Assembly: GCF_921293095.1 (NCBI RefSeq)
Contig: NC_060246.1
Location: forward strand, 15,084,001 to 15,148,000
Source of the DNA: Ischnura elegans
Lineage: Eukaryota; Arthropoda; Insecta; Odonata; Coenagrionidae
Length of the DNA: 64,000 nucleotides
Direction of reading: 5' to 3'
Under the pieces are notes generated by a model. It saw only the letters and a list, made by a program, of their open reading frames with translations, was not told the DNA's origin and did no database searches. This document shows positions 13,501 through 25,038 of the stretch, piece by piece. The first letter of the stretch is position 1. Each line of letters starts with the position of its first letter. Both the position numbers and the translations under genes were made by a program.

Positions 13501-14432
13501 TTTCAGTCGAAGATGCTCAAAGTTTTGATGTACATGCAATTTACCAAAAATATTTTTAAAAGCCACATTCCTACTATGCTCTTAGAAATAGAGTTAGTTG
13601 CGTTTTGGCAAATGCCTGCCTTCCTTTCGCCTGCGTACCTTCCTTTGTGTGTGGCCTGATGGCATTCTGACATCGTAGTAAACAAAGTTATCTGAGCTCT
13701 TATCTGCAAATTCAGTGCCAATGCTCGAGTCAACCAGAGACCTTTGTTAACTTTTTTACTTTATTGTTTACCCTATGCACGAATCGCTCCAGGGACTTTA
13801 TGCGCAGAACTTGTCTCATTTTGGTCTTTGGAACTACCTACCTTGTATTAGTTGTACCATGGTTTACAATATTAGGATAATATTTTTATGAGGTTGTAAT
13901 ATTTATTCCTTGGATGAAACTATGACTTCAACATGACCTTTACCTTTTAATTGTGGGTAGTAATGAATTTAATATCAAGAAAATGTCTAATAGGAATAAT
14001 TGGCTTTTTTTTTTAGTTTTACCGCATGGTTAAGATACAGAAAGTTGCATTGCCTCAGGTGTATAGGGAGACCTGTGGGATCACAGAAATTTTTCTCAAG
14101 AGAGATTCATTTAGAAAAAAGAATGCATTTGTAAGATTATGTTGTGAGCCAGTTTTGGGGGGCTGTTATCAAATTGTTCCTTCTCTTTGCAGTCGGAGGA
14201 TGGGGAAAGTGGTGATGATATGATGGACGATGGAGATGGAGCGTCTGTCTGCCAGCAGCAGCACCGAGCTCGCTTCATGGCTCATGTGCCAGTGCCATCA
14301 CAGAAGGAGGTGGAAGCGGCATTGTTGCAGCGGCGCAAGCAGGAACTCCTCGAGCGGTACGCAAGCGATGATCTGATGCGGCAAGAAGGGGAAGCCAAGT
14401 CACTGCTTGGCGTGAGTGGACAGAAGTCATGA
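10585..14432 (+). CDS. ISY1: ISY1 pre-mRNA splicing factor, complete, seven coding exons
   Basis: ISY1 is a component of the activated spliceosome associated with the Prp19/XAB2 complex and acts in the nucleus. Coding exons are 10585-10587, 10688-10710, 10896-11059, 11271-11474, 12191-12340, 13307-13446 and 14193-14432. All junctions are GT-AG, phases agree and the product is 307 residues (human 285). The first coding exon is only the ATG; exon 2 adds ARNAEKA. Conserved blocks follow: RRPYLASECLDLPKAEKWR, IAKKVAQIQNAGLGEFRIRD, LNDEINKLLREKGHWEAQI, GNRGYKYFGAAKDLPG, PPRKTRAELMKDID and, near the C-terminus, FMAHVPVPSQKEVEAALLQR. The acidic segment between the NIYAV motif and the C-terminal block is long and variable, as in other animals. 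Near-identity to the animal family makes the call secure. Confidence 0.97.
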
Positions 14433-14665
14433 CGACGGAGGTAGCTCTGAGTGAGCGTGATTGTGTGAGGTGCATGATGGGACATTAGTGGAGTTCACTC
14501 TGTGTTTACGGTGTTCCTCTTTGCCCAAGTTCTGCGGGAAACCCATCAGGGCCATCGGTGGAATGATGGGGTAAAGATGTGAAACAAGCATTCATCATCG
14601 TGTAAGAACTTAATTGTGTACTTGGTTTTATCAAGTTTAACATTTGTACTTTGTTATTGTTTTTT

Positions 14666-14671
14666 ATTAAA
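14666..14671 (+). terminator. candidate poly(A) signal for ISY1
   Basis: ATTAAA about 235 nt after the ISY1 stop codon, in a T-rich context. It is the first plausible hexamer downstream. Confidence 0.45.
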
Positions 14672-15269
14672 ACAACTCAAATGCCCTCATGATTATTTTC
14701 TCTTCATCATCAAAAACTAGGTTGTTTGTGTACACTGAAGGTTACAATTTTTGATTTTTAAATGTAAATATTATAATACAAAATGGCCAGAAAATTACAC
14801 AGAAACAATTTATCATATTGGCTTTTTCAAGATGACGTGTTACATAGCTGAAACACTATTACTGTGTCATGTACATAATTTAGTTTATTCTGCATTTGTG
14901 GTTATTTTATAAAACTATTTGAAGCATAAAGTAAGTTTTACCATTGTAACACTAGAAAAAGGTGTAGGTTCGAAGATTTACGCTGCGTTGATCAGATGAT
15001 CATTTTCTCCGGGTTTTCACCGCATCCGTTGGCTTTTGGCGACAACAGTTTCGCTAACATTGCAGTCAGCATCTTCAAGTCAAAAGTGGCCCTTCCTTTC
15101 TTGAAAAATCAAAGTTTCTAGTATTGACATCGATCTTCAGAACTTTATTCAAAAGATTGTTCATATACTCATGTTCATGATGAAAAATTGTTTGATTGGA
15201 TTTTCTGAAATAAATATCCTCCACACAATGGTCAAGGGATGAGTGGGGGTGAATTAACTACAACAGAAG

Positions 15270-16200
15270 CTGTCGCTCAATACTTTTACGTACATACTAA
15301 ATAATAAAATAAAATCACTTTGTACCTTCCACACAATTGTTAATGTTTTGTGGCCTGTTTCGACGTGTTCTACATCATTTTCAAGTTAGACTGCCATCTC
15401 CAAACAAGTCAAAGTTCATTTTTATACTGCAAGGTGGGGGAGGAGGGAAGCAGGTAATGTCGAAAGGGTCTCGGGTGAAGGTCGGTGAGTGGTGAAAGTT
15501 ACGTACTGTTGGGATCCGAGTGTGGAATTGGGAGGTAATGATGGGGGGGAGGTGAACACGGAGGAGGGGTGACAAGTGGGTTGGCACAATGTCATTGCGC
15601 AACTTATTACCACATAGTTTTGATTGTGACACAATTTCGAAATTTTTTAAATAGTCCAATTTTTTCCCTTGTCACAGTTGTGTGAAATACAAAGATCAAA
15701 ATTAGCCTCGTGTAACCAGTCGCATAGATGTTTAGCAAAAACAGATTTTTTGTCACGGTTTAAAAACTAATTAAAATGTCACGGGCCCTATCTTTACTTA
15801 GCGGTCAGTCTGACCAATATACAAACAGTCACATCCAGGAGTGTTACATCGAAGAAGGTAGACACCACTTTTCTGTATATTCTTCACTTGCTCTTTGGAA
15901 TTGAAAATCGCTCTACCGAGAGTCATATAAGAATAAAAACACTTTAAAATTGTTCCTGGTTAAGGTACGGGACAGTTTATGCGATAAAACTTGTATGAAC
16001 TTCCTCCATCTGACTTGGTCACTAGGCATCTGTAAATTAGAGATATGGTCGAAAAGGCTACGTTCTTCTTTTTCCGGTCAATTAGTTTATCTATGAGAAA
16101 AACGTGGCATCCATTGTAAGTGGTAATCTGTTCAATAAAGGTCACTTCCTTTTGAAAGTCCGCTTCTGCCAAGGGGATGGAGGTAATTCAAACTTGTCTG
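15270..16200 (-). mobile_element. broken Penelope-like retroelement with GIY-YIG-type endonuclease remnant
   Basis: On the minus strand the broken frames carry stretches like the Penelope-family C-terminus. One is an ADFQKEVTFIEQI/LIDKLIDRKKKN stretch as found near the end of the reverse transcriptase. A later part resembles the CNT-type, GQT-containing GIY-YIG endonuclease core, with an AKHLCD-like segment. The copy ends near a GAAACAGG-containing hairpin region at about 15340-15400, as 3' parts of such elements often do. It is a fossil, truncated at the 5' side and carrying several breaks. Family is inferred from remembered motifs. Confidence 0.55.
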
Positions 16201-16242
16201 ATCTGACTATGCTGGTGGAATTCCCGGCATAACTGTCTTCCT

Positions 16243-16420
16243 AAAGGCCTGTTTACACGGTACATTAACACATACGTGTTCATGTCTAAAAGTATGAATG
16301 CGAGAATGAACGCCAAAATGCACCGTGTAACCACCCAACTTGTGCAAATGCATGCACAGAAAATAGAACCTGTTCTAATTTGGTTCATGCATTCGTACAT
16401 GTTCCAGTCCACAAAAATCA
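16243..16420. repeat. MITE-like fragment with a GTTTACACGG end
   Basis: It opens with GGCCTGTTTACACGGTAC, a common MITE-type end, and the TTACACGGT(A/G)CATT motif at about 16253 returns inverted at about 16317. A matching right terminus was not found. At 16420-16470 a 27-bp unit (ATTCATGCAAACAGACA and following) occurs twice in tandem. Confidence 0.3.
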
Positions 16421-16835
16421 TTCATGCAAACAGACAATAAAGGGTCACCATTCATGCAAACAGACATTAAAGGGCTCACATTTCCACCGTTAGCACTTTT
16501 CCACCATCTGATACATGTCCACCATCCTCTAACTCACTTTCTTACAGTTCAAAGCAACTCTGTTAACTATCAATCAGCCTACTCTCACCACTCTACATTA
16601 GACCATACTCTCCTTACATCTCACCTTCACATTACATACTCTCCATTCCTGTTTGATATTTTTTATATTCCCCTCCCTCATACCATTCCATGGTCGGACA
16701 TTCTTGCTGCTTTCTCCTCCTCCACCTTTTCAGTCATTTCTTAACCCTTGGAAGCAGCTGATGCGTCAACACGATGCATCCACATACACAAGACCTTGAG
16801 AGGGACTTGCCCTCCCTTGCTGCCTCAAAAGATAT

Positions 16836-16915
16836 CAACAATGTAATGTTTATGCTCTTGGAGTATAGGTCATGTACATGACCTATACTCCAAGAGCATA
16901 AACATTACATTGTTG
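16836..16915. repeat. 80-bp perfect palindrome, no spacer
   Basis: Two 40-bp arms, 16836-16875 and 16876-16915, are exact reverse complements meeting at CATGTACATG. Symmetry continues outward with few mismatches for another 4 bp. It could extrude as a cruciform or fold as a hairpin RNA. It may be a minimal MITE or an artefact of assembly across a fold-back molecule. Confidence 0.95.
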
Positions 16916-16920
16916 TTATA

Positions 16921-19900
16921 ATAAGGAAGGTCAGGAGAAGAAACTTTATTCAAAAGATATCCACACTACAGGGCCAGGTTCAGTTGGATTAGCTTTTCTG
17001 AGGCAAATATGATTCTGCTTCAAGTTTTCAGGGAGTAGATGATCGCTAAAGTTTCTCATGTGTATCTCAACAGTGCTTCTCTCATAAACCCACTACATCA
17101 ACAAACTTTGGTTTGGCTCCTACTGTTCGGTCTATCTGCATGAATGCCCTTCATGTGATAACCCTAAGAGCCATTAGAATGCATTACCTATCTACCAGAA
17201 CAATTTAGTAGCCTAAGGGAGAGGTCAATTAAGAACAAAAATCAGTAAATTCAGGCATTTATTGAGAAAGGTTTTCCAAAGTATTAGGCACCTAATTACT
17301 CTCAACAACAGACTGCACAAAATATGATCCCTAACACTCTGAACTTATGTAAAAATATTTATAAACATGATATATTTACACTATTCAACAAACTGGAGTC
17401 TCCAAATATCAACACTAGCCATTTGTGAGAAAGCATCAGCTCATTTGATGATGAATTCTTGTTCTCACTGTTGGCAGGAACTCAATATCATTATGATTAT
17501 CACTTAGAAATATGATAGCATATTTACATGATGGTTGGAGAAAGAGACATGTACAATTCTACCAATTATCTTGAGACATACATTTTCTTTAGGTTTTGAG
17601 AAGATCCTGGAGCAACTCATTCACTATCTGTACATGGAAATTTTGAGAGTGAATGGTCACATTGGCATAAACTACTCAAATTCACAACTGAGTATGAACA
17701 GTTAATTTCAGACTTTTTCATAATTTATTGTTTGTTTGAAAAAACAAATTTAAAAAATGTTCTAAATTACATTACATATGATGATTCAAAACAACTTAAC
17801 ACACTAAATATAATCCTTGTTACAACTAGAGAAACTATTTACTTCCATGAACGCAACATATTACATTTTTCAACTCATTGTATTCAAACAAATCAACAAA
17901 TTGTATTCAAGGCATGATTTAGAACATAACTCAACTAGTTGATTATGGGATCAAAATTACATTCCAATCATTAGGTTGTCACCAAATAATACTGGTATTA
18001 TCAAAGGAATAAAAAAGTTCATGTGAGTGATTTTAAGAACAGCCACACAAATATGACAAAGTAATTACCCATCTAAGTCAGCTCATCAGCCTCAAGAGTT
18101 TTATTATGGGATATAAATGGAAGGATACTCATTTGCATGGAAGGGACTCTAACGGTTATATCTTACTTTAGCATAGGAGTTAACACTTACAGCAAAACAT
18201 AGACAGTTTCCTAAAGTCATTTCCAAGTCCATCCACCATTTAAGGGAATTCAAAAAATGCTATCAGTGGTGGGATCTTCGTTAGATCAGCAAAAGAGAGA
18301 AAACACAACACACATTAGAAAGGTAACACACATTATAAAGGCTAACATTGGCAGGCCAAATTTTGTCAAGATGGTAAGGCATCAGGCATCCAACAATTTT
18401 TGAGGAAATTTGATGGCGATATAAAGCAATAGAGATACTCCTCACCTCTGCTCCCATTTAAGACAATAATCCTTCCTCAGTTAAGCAGGATTATGCCTGT
18501 GATTGACAAAAACAATCATACCATAACCATACACACTTGTTAAGGGTGGACAATGTAGATAATTAAAATGGCTTTCATATTTATGAGCAATAAATTTATG
18601 CTATCGTCAAAACAATATGAGCAGTCAACACAAGGCATGATTTACTAAATTAAAAACTCAAAGGCTAAAAGTTTGAAAATTTCCAGATTAAAAGTGAAAC
18701 AATGCGATGTTTAACAATAATTATGTAGGTTTAAGCATTTACCTTACTAGATCTATAAAAGCACAATACATAATAAGAGAAAAAGAAATATGTAATTGTA
18801 AAATAACTAACCCTTTCCCTGACAGCCCATTTTCAAAGGGATGAGAAGACAGCCAAGGCTGTACTTCCTTATTTACTTGTGATAGTTAAACCAATCCCGC
18901 AATCCGAGTAGTAAAAAAATATGTTTCTAGTTCGTAACGTAATTTCATGCATGCCTTCATGATTGATTTCAATGATAAAATGAGGATGTCTTGACATAAT
19001 AATGGCAATGGCAATTCCAATAGCAATCGGCAAATAGATTCACGAAAATAATTCCAGGATCCCAAGGGTCTCGAAATAATCAGCAAGAATTTTACCTGGA
19101 GGTACAGGAAGACACTAGCTAGCCATCAGCTAGGTGAATGACAAGCATTAAGTAGCCGAGTCAAAGATGGAGGGACAGAAATGAAACTACAATATCCATA
19201 CCAAAGTAGGTAAAAGGGAGTTTCCTGAGAGATTTGAAAGTTAAGAGGGGCCCAAGAAGTTAATTCAACTAAAACACATTAGCTCATGAAAGATGAAATC
19301 GTTGAGCCAATTGGAAGAAAGATGGTGTTGATTTGAGAGAGGAGGAAAAATAAGGAATACATTTCAAGCAAGACCAGGATCTAGAGTACAAGTAGCAGAT
19401 GGTAAACGAAAATCTTGAGATCACAAGGAATTCCACCAAAGAAAATGAAAGACAGGAATAAAGTCACCGAGCCTCAAAACTGTTCTAAGAGGGAATTAAA
19501 AAATAACAATCACATTTGGGAATGCAGAAAACATTAACAGATTCAGGGCAAATTAGACATGGCTAACATGAAATAATCGAAAATGATGAGGAAGTATGGT
19601 GAAGACTGCGAAAGCCATTTGGATTGAGGCTAGAGCACAACCACAAATTTTGGCAGTGACAGAGAGCCTATTTTGAATTTATTGCCCTAGATTCTAGGCA
19701 AACTTCCAAAGAAGGAAAAGCTTTTATAAGGTCTAGGTTTTGAATAAAGTTAAACAATAATGGTAATGATTATTCATAAGTATAGGACCAAAGGAAATAA
19801 ACCCCCATTTACTAAATATCTATTTCGCTCAGGCTTTCTATGTATAACTAAAGCCTTCTTGCAAATAATTAGAACGTGTTGTAACTGGTTTATTTCATGA

Positions 19901-19980
19901 TTTAAATTTATAAATAATTTTCAATGAGAAGGGTCAATTCATTAATCTGCTACCATAGCTAAATTAGAATATTAAATCAA
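16921..19980. other. AT-rich intergenic stretch
   Basis: No exon, RNA gene or full transposon recognised between the palindrome and the element at about 20.0 kb. Confidence 0.45.
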
Positions 19981-19996
19981 TAACCATGCTTCATAC

Positions 19997-20333
19997 CATA
20001 TTTACTCATGTAAGCCAAGGCACGCCACGCACCCCCATTTTTGGGCCAGATCGTGAGGAAAAAAACTTTTGGGTGTGGTGTGATATAGGTACTCGTGGTT
20101 CGTTGCTAAATTGATAAATTTACAAGGTTAAATAATGTTAGAAATGTAATTCCTGCTAAGGTTTCCTAGTTCAATGCTAAACTCTGAAGAAATAAACGAA
20201 AAGAATTTGAGGGAAAATGGTATGCAGCTTACATTAAAATTTGGAGGATTTGTGTAAGCCGTGCAACCCCTTTTTTTCACTGGCATTTCCAAATAAAAGG
20301 TGAGCGTCTTCTATGGGTAAATACGGTAATTAT
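19997..20333. repeat. MITE-like element with CCGTATTTAC ends
   Basis: The left end ACCATATTTACTCATGTAAG and the right end read on the other strand (ACCGTATTTACCCATAGAAG) are similar inverted termini about 335 bp apart, with no coding capacity between. A short element with related ends lies at about 54424-54583. Superfamily not assigned. Confidence 0.45.
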
Positions 20334-20538
20334 GCCACAATTCTCCATGTACTTCCCCTTAGCTTATGAGGATTGAATTATGGATGAATGTAAATTTCAC
20401 CACAAGTTTTAGTTAACAAAAAGAGGAAGCTAAAGGAGGGCTACACTCTGAGTAACACAATACATCCGTCAATTTTCACTTCATTCCAGCCTCTTAATAT
20501 TGACTACTATTCTAAAATCACCATTGACTTCATTAAAA

Positions 20539-22335
20539 TTAAATCCAAAGTTCAGTAAATGGAAGAAACTTACGGCAGTTTTTATCTTGGCACAAACATG
20601 GAGTTCTTATCATTTCATCTTCATGTCTGGACCCAACCAGCATCATTTCACCATGCTTGGAAGCTTTTTCAGAGTCTGATAAACTCTTATGGTGAATCTG
20701 GGATGTTCCAGGTTGCTCATCTTTGCACTGAGATAATCCTGATACCTTCAAGCACACCTGAGATTCAGAAGAACAGTACTCCGCAAGTTTATCACAATTG
20801 TGACTCTCAGATGTAACCTCTCTCCCACCATCGTGTTTTTCATACACTTGCTCCAACACTTGAGACTTATTGGAGACATTGCATCTCTTCTCCGCCATAT
20901 CCTTTGCGCACACACCATCTAGCTTAAATGACTTTCTTTTCTGGCCAAAACTGGGGCTTTTAATTTTTTCCTCATTACACACGCATCCCACAGATTCGCC
21001 CTTAAAAACTCCTGCATAGTCAAAAGTGACCTCTTCCCCTGGCAAAATATCCCTCGCAGCAAACAAGCAGAGATGTGGCACAGTGCCCTGAAACCTTACA
21101 CTGATGGTCATGCAATTGGGATTACAAGAGTGGTTAGCATATCTTCCAATGTTTCCAATTCGAGTCGGATCAATGTACGTTGCCACCTGATAATTTTTAT
21201 CTCCTCGCACCCTCCCTTCAACTTTTCCTTCAGTAGCAAATTTCTCACCACTTACCGTAGGAGCCATTGAGGTGCTTGAGATTTTTCCATTGGATTCCAC
21301 CAATGCGAGGATGTAGTTGCCTTTCCCTTCAGATGAGTCTCTCCTCCACCGCCTCATCGCTTCATCCCTCCCAATCACTTCACCAGCGTACTCGCACACG
21401 AAAGATCCGCGGGGAACAAAGGCCAACGTCCGCAGACCCAAGCCTTTATTCATCTTGGAAGAAGGCTCACTCTGAGAAGATGGTTTTTCTTCTGGCCTCA
21501 CACTTTCCTCCATAACACGCCCCTCCCTCGCTTCCTCTCCTTCCGCAGCAGTCTCAAACACCTGCAGCGTGGTCAAAGGCCCAAACTGAACTCGACGATT
21601 TCCGCAACCCGCACTGCACCCACACGTCTCCCCGCACTCCACCACAGGCAAATGCCACGGCCCACTCATCTTCTCCTCCGTCAGCAACCCCTCCCGCATG
21701 TAGTTGAGGCCGAGGCTTCGAGCCACACAAGCACACTTGAGACCATTTTCGCTGCACACTAAACTACCGACAGAGCAACTACAACCCACATAGGACGAGT
21801 CAAACACTTCAGGAAGAACGCCTGGGCCATAGACATTTGTGGGCACATAGAAAAGATCTGGAGATGGATGCTCATACTCATCGACAAGGAGACCACTGCA
21901 TTCATCTTCGTTCGGAAGGGACTGGCTGACTTCCCCAGTGGCTCCGCCCGCTTCTTGGGAGCAACATTCTTCGCCATCTCCGAGCCCCCTATTCTCCCGT
22001 TTCACGTTCCCCTCCTTTTCTCCCCCTAGCCGTGTTTCACTGCCAGCAGCAGGCGTTCTGTCTCCCACCGCCCCACCCCCATGCACCTCCGAAACAACCC
22101 CCACCCACACTTCGCAATCCACAGGTGGCCTCGTATCACCACCCTCCAGTCCCCAAAATATTGAAGTTAAGCTTCTGAGAGTTCTTCTCAAGTTAAAAAA
22201 CTGACTGGTGATAAAGGAATAATAACAGTTGACTGATTTAAAAACATCATCTCCTATATTTCTACTTGTAGGAAAGCTTTCAACATAGCAGGTCACATTG
22301 CCGGGTAAAATTGAATGAAAACAAGGAATGGCCAT
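20539..22335 (-). CDS. SET-domain histone-lysine methyltransferase, SETMAR/set-23 type
   Basis: This is a nuclear protein-lysine methyltransferase using S-adenosylmethionine, of the kind forming the SET half of SETMAR (C. elegans set-23). A pre-SET cysteine cluster lies at about 21.78-21.60 kb (VGCSCS, CGETCGCSAGCGNRRVQFG). The SET domain follows, with GLGLRTLAFVPRGSFVCEY, AGEVIGRDEA, IGNIGRYANHSCNPNCM (about 21.1 kb) and FDYAGVF (about 21.0 kb). A post-SET motif CLCQDKNCRKFLPF is at the very C-terminus. Two low-complexity insertions interrupt the usual layout: one after the pre-SET region and one of about 130 residues before the post-SET cysteines. The frame is open without introns up to 22497. 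The ATG at 22335 is chosen because the frame above it is AT-rich and unlike protein. The first 60 or so residues are also unconvincing, so an upstream exon joining near 22.2 kb is possible. Confidence 0.82.
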   Translation of the reverse strand: MAIPCFHSILPGNVTCYVESFPTSRNIGDDVFKSVNCYYSFITSQFFNLRRTLRSLTSIFWGLEGGDTRPPVDCEVWVGVVSEVHGGGAVGDRTPAAGSETRLGGEKEGNVKRENRGLGDGEECCSQEAGGATGEVSQSLPNEDECSGLLVDEYEHPSPDLFYVPTNVYGPGVLPEVFDSSYVGCSCSVGSLVCSENGLKCACVARSLGLNYMREGLLTEEKMSGPWHLPVVECGETCGCSAGCGNRRVQFGPLTTLQVFETAAEGEEAREGRVMEESVRPEEKPSSQSEPSSKMNKGLGLRTLAFVPRGSFVCEYAGEVIGRDEAMRRWRRDSSEGKGNYILALVESNGKISSTSMAPTVSGEKFATEGKVEGRVRGDKNYQVATYIDPTRIGNIGRYANHSCNPNCMTISVRFQGTVPHLCLFAARDILPGEEVTFDYAGVFKGESVGCVCNEEKIKSPSFGQKRKSFKLDGVCAKDMAEKRCNVSNKSQVLEQVYEKHDGGREVTSESHNCDKLAEYCSSESQVCLKVSGLSQCKDEQPGTSQIHHKSLSDSEKASKHGEMMLVGSRHEDEMIRTPCLCQDKNCRKFLPFTELWI

Positions 22336-22415
22336 TTTTAATGATTTAGAATATTCATAACAATTAAAAATGAGAAAAGAGTGATAAAGCAACAATTTAT
22401 GATAAAATTCATAAG

Positions 22416-22984
22416 TCAAATACAAGCTGCTCTGAAATACGTTACAGAGAAGTTCATATGGTTTGTAGGGATACATAAGGCTCTCTCTTTCGTCCAACCA
22501 TCAAAATTCAAATTAATTCTTAGAGTTTCCTTACCAATTTTCGAGTCAATGAAACTCCCTGCACGAATTAAAAAACCATGTTCATTACAATCTGAATAAT
22601 ATTTCCTATTACATAGACTAAAAACAACATAGACATTATGTTCTAAAATGTACAACAGCTGTTGAACTGAAATTCCTCTTGTGTTTTCTGAGGAGCATCG
22701 AGAGTGACCGTAAGAGGTCAACAGACAGGACGGCCGCTCGGACACACAGGTCAACTGGCCTACATTTGCTGACATGGTAGCAGGTCGATCAGCACCACAT
22801 GGCCCACGTCTTTTGCTCAGCTCCTTGTGTGTTGCAATCACTTGCCATAAAAATAGTCCACGTAAAAACCAATAAACCAAAGAGATACCAATAACCATGA
22901 TGAAGACAAGGAGCAGTGTTCCAGAGAGGAGAATAGTCGCGAAGCACTGAACCAAAGCACTCCACAGCACATTCACACCTCTCA
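22416..22984 (-). CDS. unassigned open frame with membrane segments, possible exon
   Basis: A frame of about 189 codons runs from a good minus-strand acceptor (T-rich run ending TTTCAG at about 22985) to a stop at 22416. Its first third is strongly hydrophobic, with a segment around ATILLSGTLLLVFIMVIGIS and an adjoining YWFLRGLFLW, which would make one or two membrane helices. A basic stretch (KELSKRR) follows. The first part is richer in GC than its surroundings. A donor-like GTGATT follows the FLWQ codons, so the real exon may be short. It overlaps the upper end of the SET frame in another register. The family was not recognised. It could be an internal exon of an otherwise unseen minus-strand gene, or a chance frame. 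Confidence 0.3.
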
Positions 22985-24441
22985 CTGAAATTACACAAAA
23001 CTACACATTAAGACAAATACAACTACATATCTCTATGTTATTTCAATTAGTGTAGGCCAAATTTTGCTGAACTTTTAAAAGCAGTTCAACAAGCTGAAAA
23101 CTGGTGGATACGGTCTTTGAGTGTCCTAGATAAAAACCTCATTAAGTTGCAAATAATCCTATCATGGATTGCCTACTACGCATTATTTAAATGCAATATC
23201 TTCATATGTAGCAGTATTAGAAATACCAGATTTTCTTACACCTGTTTGCAAGAGTATGGACAACAATTAAAATACATAAGAATAGAATTACAATGGTATA
23301 AATACTTTCAACATGACTAAGAAGTGCTTAATTAGGGAAATGTCAGAGGTCACCAAAAGCCAACTTTTAACCTTTTCAATGCATAGATGCAAAAAATGCA
23401 TAGATGTGTGCAATTAATTTTTCTCCAACCCAAAAAAAATGTGCAAAAAGTGGAATTTTTTGTACCATTTTGGATTTTAATCTAGGATACCCAAATGCCA
23501 TTTCCACCAATTTTCAGCTAGTTAAACTACTTTTTTAAAGTTAAGCACATTCTTCCCACACAATATGCAATAATCAACCCATAAATTACTTTTCTAACAT
23601 CATAATCCAGAAGACTAATTGGTTGCAGCAGTGTTTCTTTGGTAGGCAGGGAGGGATGAGAGGTTGGGAAAGGAGGGGGGGCTCAGCAGTTCATGGGAAA
23701 AGATATGGGCATGCCAGTCAAAACAAGTACGAGCAAAATGAAAATCATTGACGAGAAATAAGTGAAATCAAATGAACACTACTCAAGTGGTTTAATTCAT
23801 AAAGGTCAAGGTAGACAAGAATTTGTGTTGAAAAAGCAATCACTATGACCATTTACAAATATCTTTGCGACTAACCCAGTCATGCAAGCTCTGAATGTTT
23901 CGAGTGGCGTTGAGGCAGGAGGTGGGGCCTGCAACACCAGGGATATGGCAGGGAGAGACAGGTAGAGGTGGGCGTCACCATGTTTTCACAAAAGACTTTG
24001 TAATAGAATAGAAACAAAAGACTGTCTAAAAAAACCTCCTGACTTGGCAACACAGCTAACTTACTCACATAGCGTACACCATGGAGGTCTGAAAGCATCT
24101 GAATTTCCCAGAGGTTAGACTCTGCCTAACGTATTTTGGTTGATTTTCAGGAAGTCACAGGCCTTCCCTCCCCACTTCCTGAAAAACCTATTCCTGCCTC
24201 TCAGTCACAAAGATATTTGAAATGAGTTTTAGTGAAAACCGATAAACTATTAGGTAAAATAGTAAATATATTTGTTCAGACCATGGAAGCAAAAGTTAAA
24301 GGACAAATTATAACATCCAAATTGATGATTTCTGAACAGTCAAACCAAAATGAGTCTAAATGTGAAGTGGAGGTTCAATTAGGTTAAAACGTAGAGGCAT
24401 ACAATCAAATCATCAGAATATTAAGAAAAAAGTTAGAGATG

Positions 24442-24563
24442 GCTAGGGAAGCGAGAGTGGAGAGAAACTCAGCCTCAGCAAAAGTCTACTTCTGACAAAA
24501 GACATGCAAATGGACCACGGCTTACTGTCTCATCCAACAATTGGAGTGCTGCACTAGAGTGCC
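24442..24563 (+). repeat. SINE-like copy in plus orientation
   Basis: It begins GCTAGGGAAGCGAG and ends GCACTAGAGTGCC, matching the start and end of the minus-strand copy at 24886-25038. The inner part is divergent and lacks clear polymerase III boxes. Confidence 0.35.
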
Positions 24564-24844
24564 TTGTTTTGCCACTTTTTTCTAGGAGTAAATCGTAGTA
24601 CCCAGAAAAAATTGCATAAAAGAACGTGTATTACGAATATGATTATTTTTTTCCAAATCGGTTTATATATTCTGTTCTCATTTTTGCCTAAAAACTTCAA
24701 ATTTTTTAATGAAAAGTGTTAAAGTTGTACATAATTTAAAATTGGTTTGAGCAAGCACTCTTTTTTGGCAATGAGGTATAACTTAGGAAATAAATTGATA
24801 ATTTACACCAAATATGTCACCTAAATTCCTTTAGGAAATTGCCT

Positions 24845-24873
24845 TTTATTGTGTCCCCTTGAGTGCCTTTTAT
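24845..24873 (-). terminator. two candidate poly(A) signals for TRABD next to a SINE-like copy
   Basis: AATAAA occurs twice on the minus strand (24868-24873 and 24845-24850), 165-195 nt downstream of the TRABD stop and just beyond the tail of the SINE-like repeat. If used, the repeat or its tail would supply the transcript end. Confidence 0.35.
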
Positions 24874-24885
24874 TAAGAACAAATC

Positions 24886-25038
24886 GAGGCACCCTAGTGC
24901 TGTACTGACGGTGCCTACTACTCAGCATGCTAGCTATGGATCAGACCTCTGAAAAATCATACTGGAATTTGAACCTGGGCCCTGGGAGGCTTACAGTCTA
25001 GCCAGCGCACCAATCCAAACCATTTCTACTTCCCTAGC
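24886..25038 (-). repeat. tRNA-derived SINE-like repeat abutting the TRABD stop codon
   Basis: On the minus strand it starts GCTAGGGAAG directly after the TRABD TGA. It shows an A-box-like TTGGTGCGCTGG (25002-25013) and a B box GGTTCAAATTCC (24964-24975), then a non-tRNA body ending near GCACTAGGGTGCCTCG. It would be transcribed as TRABD 3'UTR. The order and roughly 27-bp spacing of the boxes fit a tRNA-related head. Confidence 0.5.

Noticed and set aside
24964-25013. A functional tRNA gene
   Set aside because: A- and B-box-like sequences are present but the arms do not fold into a full cloverleaf; a SINE head fits better.
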